Positions 58,961 through 64,000 of a DNA stretch of 64,000 nucleotides are shown here, piece after piece. The notes under the pieces are model-generated. The model was given only the letters and a program-made list of their open reading frames with translations. It was not told the DNA's origin and searched no databases. The first letter of the stretch is position 1. Each line of letters starts with the position of its first letter. The DNA lies in the NCBI RefSeq assembly GCF_005239225.2, contig NC_133297.1, forward strand, positions 17,162,147 through 17,226,146. Direction: 5' to 3'. The position numbers and the translations under genes were made by a program. This DNA comes from Populus alba (taxonomy: Eukaryota; Streptophyta; Magnoliopsida; Malpighiales; Salicaceae).

Positions 58961-60790
58961 CAGGGAAAAAAAAAATAAAAAAAAATCTATTGGCATTGTC
59001 TTGGGACTCCACAAGAACTGAAAACCCTTTAGAAGCATAAAAGTAAGCAATTTACGAAATTGAAGTTGGAATATTGTAGTAAGACGGAAAGGCACTGTCT
59101 TGCTTGCATTAATTTTTCTTGTTGTGATAGTTCCAGATTGCAAGTTGGTTGGATGATATTCTTCACTGTCAAGTAACAGGAAAAATTAATTTGAGGTAAT
59201 GGAAGTGATATTGAAATATTTCCTTTTCTTTTTGGATGGGGTAGGCCAAGGCAAGTGAAATTAAAACTGAAGGTGATAGCTGGCCCAATAAGCCGGGCCC
59301 AGTAAATAATAATAATAAAAAAAAACAAATGGAAACACTCTTCAGTCGGGTTGTTAGTAAAAACATTTTACTATTTATGCTGGTCATAGTTATAAGAGGT
59401 TTAATGAAGGCCCAACATGGATTTGCCAGTATATTCATGAATAAGCAGGTTACTCTAGTGTTATTTTTAAAAGAAAAAACTCAAATGGTGTGGTTTTGAA
59501 TAATTTTTTAAAAAATCTCATTTAAATTGAGATTAATTAGATAATAATTTAACTTGTCAAATTATTTAAATTTAATTAGATTACTTTTTAAAACGTTTGA
59601 AAGAAACTTGTTGGACTAACATGATTTAATAATAGGTTTATCGAGACCTTCATTTTTATCTTTAAAAGAATCTATTTAAAAACTCTCTTTACTTTTTCTG
59701 TTTGTTTATTAGAAAAAAAGAAAAAAAAGAAAAAGAAGAAGAAAAAGAACAAAAATTTGTAAATGAAATAATCAGGTTAGATTGTAATCATTGATTGTGT
59801 TACTTTAGAGGAAATGGAATGATTTTATTTTGCTTTCATGTATAGTTGAAGAATGGATGAATGATTAACTTGTCTGAAGTTTTAGAGTCCAATGGACAAC
59901 ATTTGTAATCAAACAAAATAAAGGTGTTTTCAAAATGAAAATTATAATGAACATCATGAGCTAGTAGATGATGAGCTCTCAAAAAATATTGATTTGTGTC
60001 TAGATGAGGTTGACAAGATTATAGAACAGTATAGCGAAACTTTACCTTGTAGAATCCTACATTGGCATGGAATTTCAAGTCAAGAGAAAATAATGCATAA
60101 TTAATGAATTTAAATTTAACAGGCTTAAAAAAACATAAAAAAAAACCTTTAAAAGGTTCAAAAACATTCCCATGAACTTAGGATACCATGCCCAAACCCA
60201 AAATACTACCAAGGTGCATGGGCTCGGGCATGGAAGCCGAGCCCATACTAGGCATACGCCTGAGCTCGGGCATGGAAACCTAAGCCCACCATTTTGGCAT
60301 ACGTCCAGCATGTTGGGCATGATACGTCTAACCTTACTAGGTGTGCTGCCCACTTGGTATTAGGCCTGACACACCTAATTGATGTTGGGCATGCTGCCCA
60401 GCACCAAGGTGCTGGGTGTGCACCCTGACATCCCCGTGGGCTCAAGCTACTACTTATGAACCTAATTTGCTTGGATTTAAGCAATGTATTTGGACTCATT
60501 TTTCACCTCTAATATGTTCAAGTACCTTATCTGAACCCAACACTTTATTGAGAATTTTTTCTAGAACTTCATGTGGGTCCTTCAGTATTTTATATTGATC
60601 CAATACATATTAATTTGAGTAAAATACAACTCAAAATATCATAAAAGTAAAATTATACTTCAGCCCCTCTTCATAAAATGATAAAACTTATGGGTTATAA
60701 ATACAACATGAATCCTTCAAATTTAAGGTTCACAATCTTTTCATTCTTAACATTTTCAACATATATATTTTCAAGCCTATCTTTTTAAAC
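58961..60790 (+). repeat. Copy 1 of a about 1.93 kb tandem duplication (gene 3' flank plus LTR part)
   Basis: CAGGGAAAAA and following sequence to about 59450 (gene flank), then AT-rich DNA, then an LTR-like segment with palindromes (60170-60440) and a TATA box GGTTATAAATAC (60695-60703). All of it recurs at 60890-62780. Copy 1 stops at about 60790 within the LTR, where short repeats of AGAAGCATAAAAGTAAG bridge to copy 2. Confidence 0.85.
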
Positions 60791-60889
60791 TATCCAAAAA
60801 GATAAAAGTATAAAAGTAAGCAATTTACTAAAACCCTTTAGAAGCATAAAAGTAAGAACTGAAAACCCTTTAGAAGCATAAAATTATCA

Positions 60890-62780
60890 CAGGGAAAAAA
60901 AATAAAAAAAAAATCTTTTGGCATTGTCTTGGGACTCCGCAAGAACTGAAAACCCTTTAGAAGCATAAAAGTAAGCAATTTACGAAATTGAAGTTGGAAT
61001 ATTGTAGTAAGACGGAAAGGCACTGTCTTGCTTGCATTAATTTTTATTGTTGTGATAGTTCCAGATTGCAAGTTGGTTGGATGATATTCTTCACTGTCAA
61101 GTAACAGGAAAAATTAATTTGAGGTGATGGAAGTGATATTGAAATATTTCCTTTTCTTTTTGGATGAGGTGAGCCAAGGTAAGTGAAATTAAAACTGAAG
61201 GTGATAGCTGGCCCAAAAGTCGGGCCCAGTAAATAATAAAGAAAAAAAAAACAAATGGAAACACTCTTCAGTCGGGTTGTTAGTAAAAACATTTTACTAT
61301 TTATGCTGGTCATAGTTATAAGAGGTTTGACAAATGCCCAACGTGGATTTGCCAGTATATTCAGGAATAAGCAGGCTACTCTAGTTTTATTTTTGAAAGG
61401 AAAAAAAATCAAAAAAGGTTGTTTTGAATAATTTTTTAAAAAATCTCATTTAAATCGGGTTATTTAGATAATAATTTGACTTGTCGAATTATCTAAATTT
61501 AAATAAATTATTTTTTTAAAACAGTTTGAAAGAAACTAATTGGACTAGCATGATTTAATAATAGTTTTATCTAAATTTAATTGAATTACTTTTTAAAATA
61601 GTTTGAAAGAAACTCATTGGGCTAGCATGATTTAATAATAGGTTTATTGAGACATTCATTTTTATCTTTAAGAGAATCTATTTAAAAAACTCTCTTTATT
61701 TTTTTTTGTTTATTGAAAAAAAAGGAAAATTTCAAGATGAAATAATCAGGTTAGATTGTAATTATCAATTGTGTTATTTTAGAGGAAATGGAATAATTTT
61801 ATTTTGCTATTATATATAGTTGATGGATGGATGAATTACTAACTTGCCTAAATTTTTAGAGTCCAATGGACAACATTTGTAATCAAATGAAATAGAGGTG
61901 TTTTCAAGATGAAAATTATAATGAACATCATAAGCTAGTAGGTGATGAACTCTTGAAAAATATTGAATTTTGTCTAGATGAGGTTAACAAGATTATAGAA
62001 CAATTTAGTGAAACTCAACCTTGTAGAACCTTACATTGGCATAAAATTCAAAATCAAGAGAAAACGATGCATGATTAATGAATCTAAATTTAACAGGTTT
62101 AAAAAACTCCTAAAAGATCTAAAAAACCTCAAAAAGTCCAAAAAATCCTCATGGGCTTAGGATACCATGCCCGAACCCTCAAATACTACCAAGGTGCATG
62201 GGCTTAGGCATGGAAGTCTAAATCCATACTAGGCGTACGCCCGAGCTCGGGCATGGAAACCTAAGCCCACTATTTTGGCATACGCCCAGCATGCTGGGCA
62301 TGACATGTCTGGCCTTACTAGGCATGCTGCCCACTTGGTATTGGGCCTGACACGCCCCAGTTGATGTTAGGTGTGCTTCCCAGCACTAAGGTGTTGGACA
62401 TGCACCCTAATATCCCCGTGGGCTCAGGCTACCACTCCCGAGCCCAACTTACATGGGTTCTGAGCCCAACTTACTTGGGTTCAAGCAGTGCATCTGAACT
62501 TATTTTTCACTTCTAATAGGTTCAAGCATCTTATCCGAGCCCAACATTCTATTGAGAATTTTTTTTAAAACTCCACATGGATCTCTCGGTATTTTATATT
62601 AATCCAATACATATTAATTTAAGTAAAATACAACTTAAAATATCACAATAGTGAAATTACACTTCAACCTCTCTTCACAAAATGACAAAACTCATGGGTT
62701 ATAAATACAATATGAATCCTTCAAACTTAAGGTTCACAATCTCTTCATTCTTAACACTTTCAACATATATATTTTCAAAA
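60890..62780 (+). repeat. Copy 2 of the tandem duplication, with complete downstream LTR text
   Basis: Matches copy 1 with an offset of about 1929 bp at the start and about 2005 bp near the end. The difference comes mainly from an extra about 80-bp duplication of TTTGAAAGAAACT..TAGCATGATTTAATAATAG (about 61515-61640). TATA box at 62700-62707. Beyond 62780 the text continues as probable LTR R-U5 (TCTTGACTTAAGCATCTGAG). Confidence 0.85.
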
Positions 62781-63350
62781 TTTATCTCTTTAAAATATTA
62801 TTGCACTTTCTTTCTCTACAAAGTTCTTGACTTAAGCATCTGAGAGTCCTCACATCCATCAAATGAGACCTTTTTATAGGTACCAACTATCAACCACCTT
62901 GACTTAATAGGCACCACTAGCTACCACTCACTTGGGCTTTTCATATTAAGTCACATGATACCTTGGCTAAGAAGAATGAATTATATTGCATGAACTAAGA
63001 AGGTTGACTTAAGAAGGTTGTCATGCAATGTCAAGACTTGCTTCAAAAGATAGCTAGGGTAGGGTGTGTTGTCACCAAATTCATTAGAGAACACAATCCT
63101 GCATTGACATCTACAACACTTTTCATATAACACTCTCTGCCTATTTGTCTCATCTACGACATCAAATCACCATATCTCCAGTTTTACTTAACCTCAATGG
63201 ACCATTTGAAAATACTTTGTATTCAATCACAATAGTGAATGCACACGTCTCCATTAGAACCTCTATAGCTATCATTGCAAGTGCAAAGACCTTATAAGAT
63301 GTTTAAACTATAGAGTAAAGTTGTATACATATGAATATGATTGAGCTATT
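62781..63350 (+). mobile_element. Probable R-U5 end of the duplicated LTR and flank
   Basis: CAAAGTTCTTGACTTAAGCA then GAGAGTCCTCACATCCATC is typical of LTR R-U5 text in plant Gypsy elements (family knowledge). No primer-binding site or coding follows, so this is a solo or truncated LTR. The exact end is unclear. Confidence 0.45.
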
Positions 63351-63666
63351 TGTTAACCTTTGAGTCATATATTAATATTATATGTATTATAATGATAATA
63401 ATTAAATATAAATGGACTAATAATATGCTCATATAAGATTAAGTTTAAACAAGTATATATAAAAATCATATCAACAAGTATGAGGTATTGAATAAAGACG
63501 TCAATCAACAAGTCCAAGATGCAAAGCAAGTGAAGACTTAGTTTTTAAATGTAAATATTTGTAGCTTATTTTGTAGCACACATTAAAATGAATGCACACA
63601 TTTCACTTTGCATACATTTAAAAAAGATTGATAAAACGATTATAACAATTCACTAAGATTAAAACT
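63351..63666 (+). mobile_element. Left part of a SIRE-like Copia LTR (element B family)
   Basis: Starts TGTTAACCTTTGAGTCATAT at about 63351 and matches the 3' LTR start at 20663-20980. It runs to AAACT (63662-63666), where Gypsy LTR sequence begins. Confidence 0.8.
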
Positions 63667-64000
63667 TGTTGTTACTCATTTTTGGACCCCCACGTGCTAG
63701 AGACGGTGTATACCTCTTTTGAATAGAGTGTAGGAGTTTAGCTCATGTTCGCCAGAAGATTGACAAAAGCACATAAGAAATATATTTTTTTTCCAAAAAA
63801 AACCTGGTGTGAGCTATTTTCTACTCTTTTTAGCCTTCCCCTTTACTACCAAAATCATCAGGTTTTCTTAGGTTGATCAGGAGTCTTCAGAATGCTAAAT
63901 TCATTCCTTCATTATCTTGTTTTTAAGGATGAATAAATCCTTCAGAATTTGCACTAAAAAATGGTTCTGCTGTTGTCGCAATTTTTTGTTCCAACTTAGG
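63667..64000 (+). mobile_element. 5' start of a Gypsy element A LTR, cut by the window edge
   Basis: TGTTGTTACTCATTTTTGGA onward matches 8522-8860 almost exactly. It is preceded by the target duplication AAACT. The rest is outside the window. Confidence 0.9.

Noticed and set aside
1..64000. tRNA or rRNA genes
   Set aside because: I saw no cloverleaf with A and B boxes and no rRNA-like conserved blocks; a tRNA scan would be needed to be certain.

Overview
This is plant nuclear DNA, very probably from a woody eudicot and most like Populus/Salicaceae (inferred from the style of its genes and repeats; no search was possible). It is AT-rich. Its few genes have short exons with GT..AG introns, and most of the remainder is decayed LTR retrotransposons of both superfamilies, many of them nested. 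There is one 500-N assembly gap.

Layout. 1-21818 is a retrotransposon nest. A SIRE-like Ty1/Copia element (5' LTR remnant 13529-14377, gag-pol 14433-19080, an extra 3' coding remnant 19390-20400, 3' LTR 20663-21818) has a Ty3/Gypsy element with a DUF7745-type gag inserted in its 5' LTR (internal part 1285-8521, 3' LTR 8522-13528, target duplication AAACT). The Gypsy 3' untranslated region is a stack of four tandem-repeat families. Its LTR carries a 1.5 kb foreign patch copied from 891-2378. AT-rich repeats follow (21819-23640). A four-exon mitochondrial-type CRM-domain splicing-factor gene (CFM9-like) lies on the minus strand at 23740-26007. Next come tandem hairpin arrays running into the gap (26940-28572) and a minus-strand chromovirus remnant (about 29.1-33.9 kb). 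A small four-helix membrane-protein gene broken by an in-frame TAG is at 36399-37172.

Two short FAR1-type DNA-binding-domain genes lie divergently: a three-exon gene on the minus strand (38093-42154) and a two-exon gene on the plus strand (56581-58383). Between them sits a minus-strand Copia element (42890-52839). It carries a perfect solo LTR (44283-46934, target duplication ATAAG) and has itself split an older host repeat. Beyond the second FAR1 gene, its 3' flank plus an LTR is tandemly duplicated (58961-62780). The window closes with the left part of another Copia LTR of the 20.7 kb family, interrupted by the same Gypsy LTR at the same target site seen at the left end (63666/63667).

How it works together. 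The cellular genes are one organellar RNA-splicing factor, two small nuclear regulators domesticated from a MULE transposase DNA-binding domain, and one broken membrane-protein gene. They do not form a pathway. Every retroelement shows stops, deletions or altered active-site residues, so none looks autonomous. The most unusual structural theme is that several unrelated LTR elements here contain tandem arrays whose repeat units are themselves one or two near-perfect hairpins.
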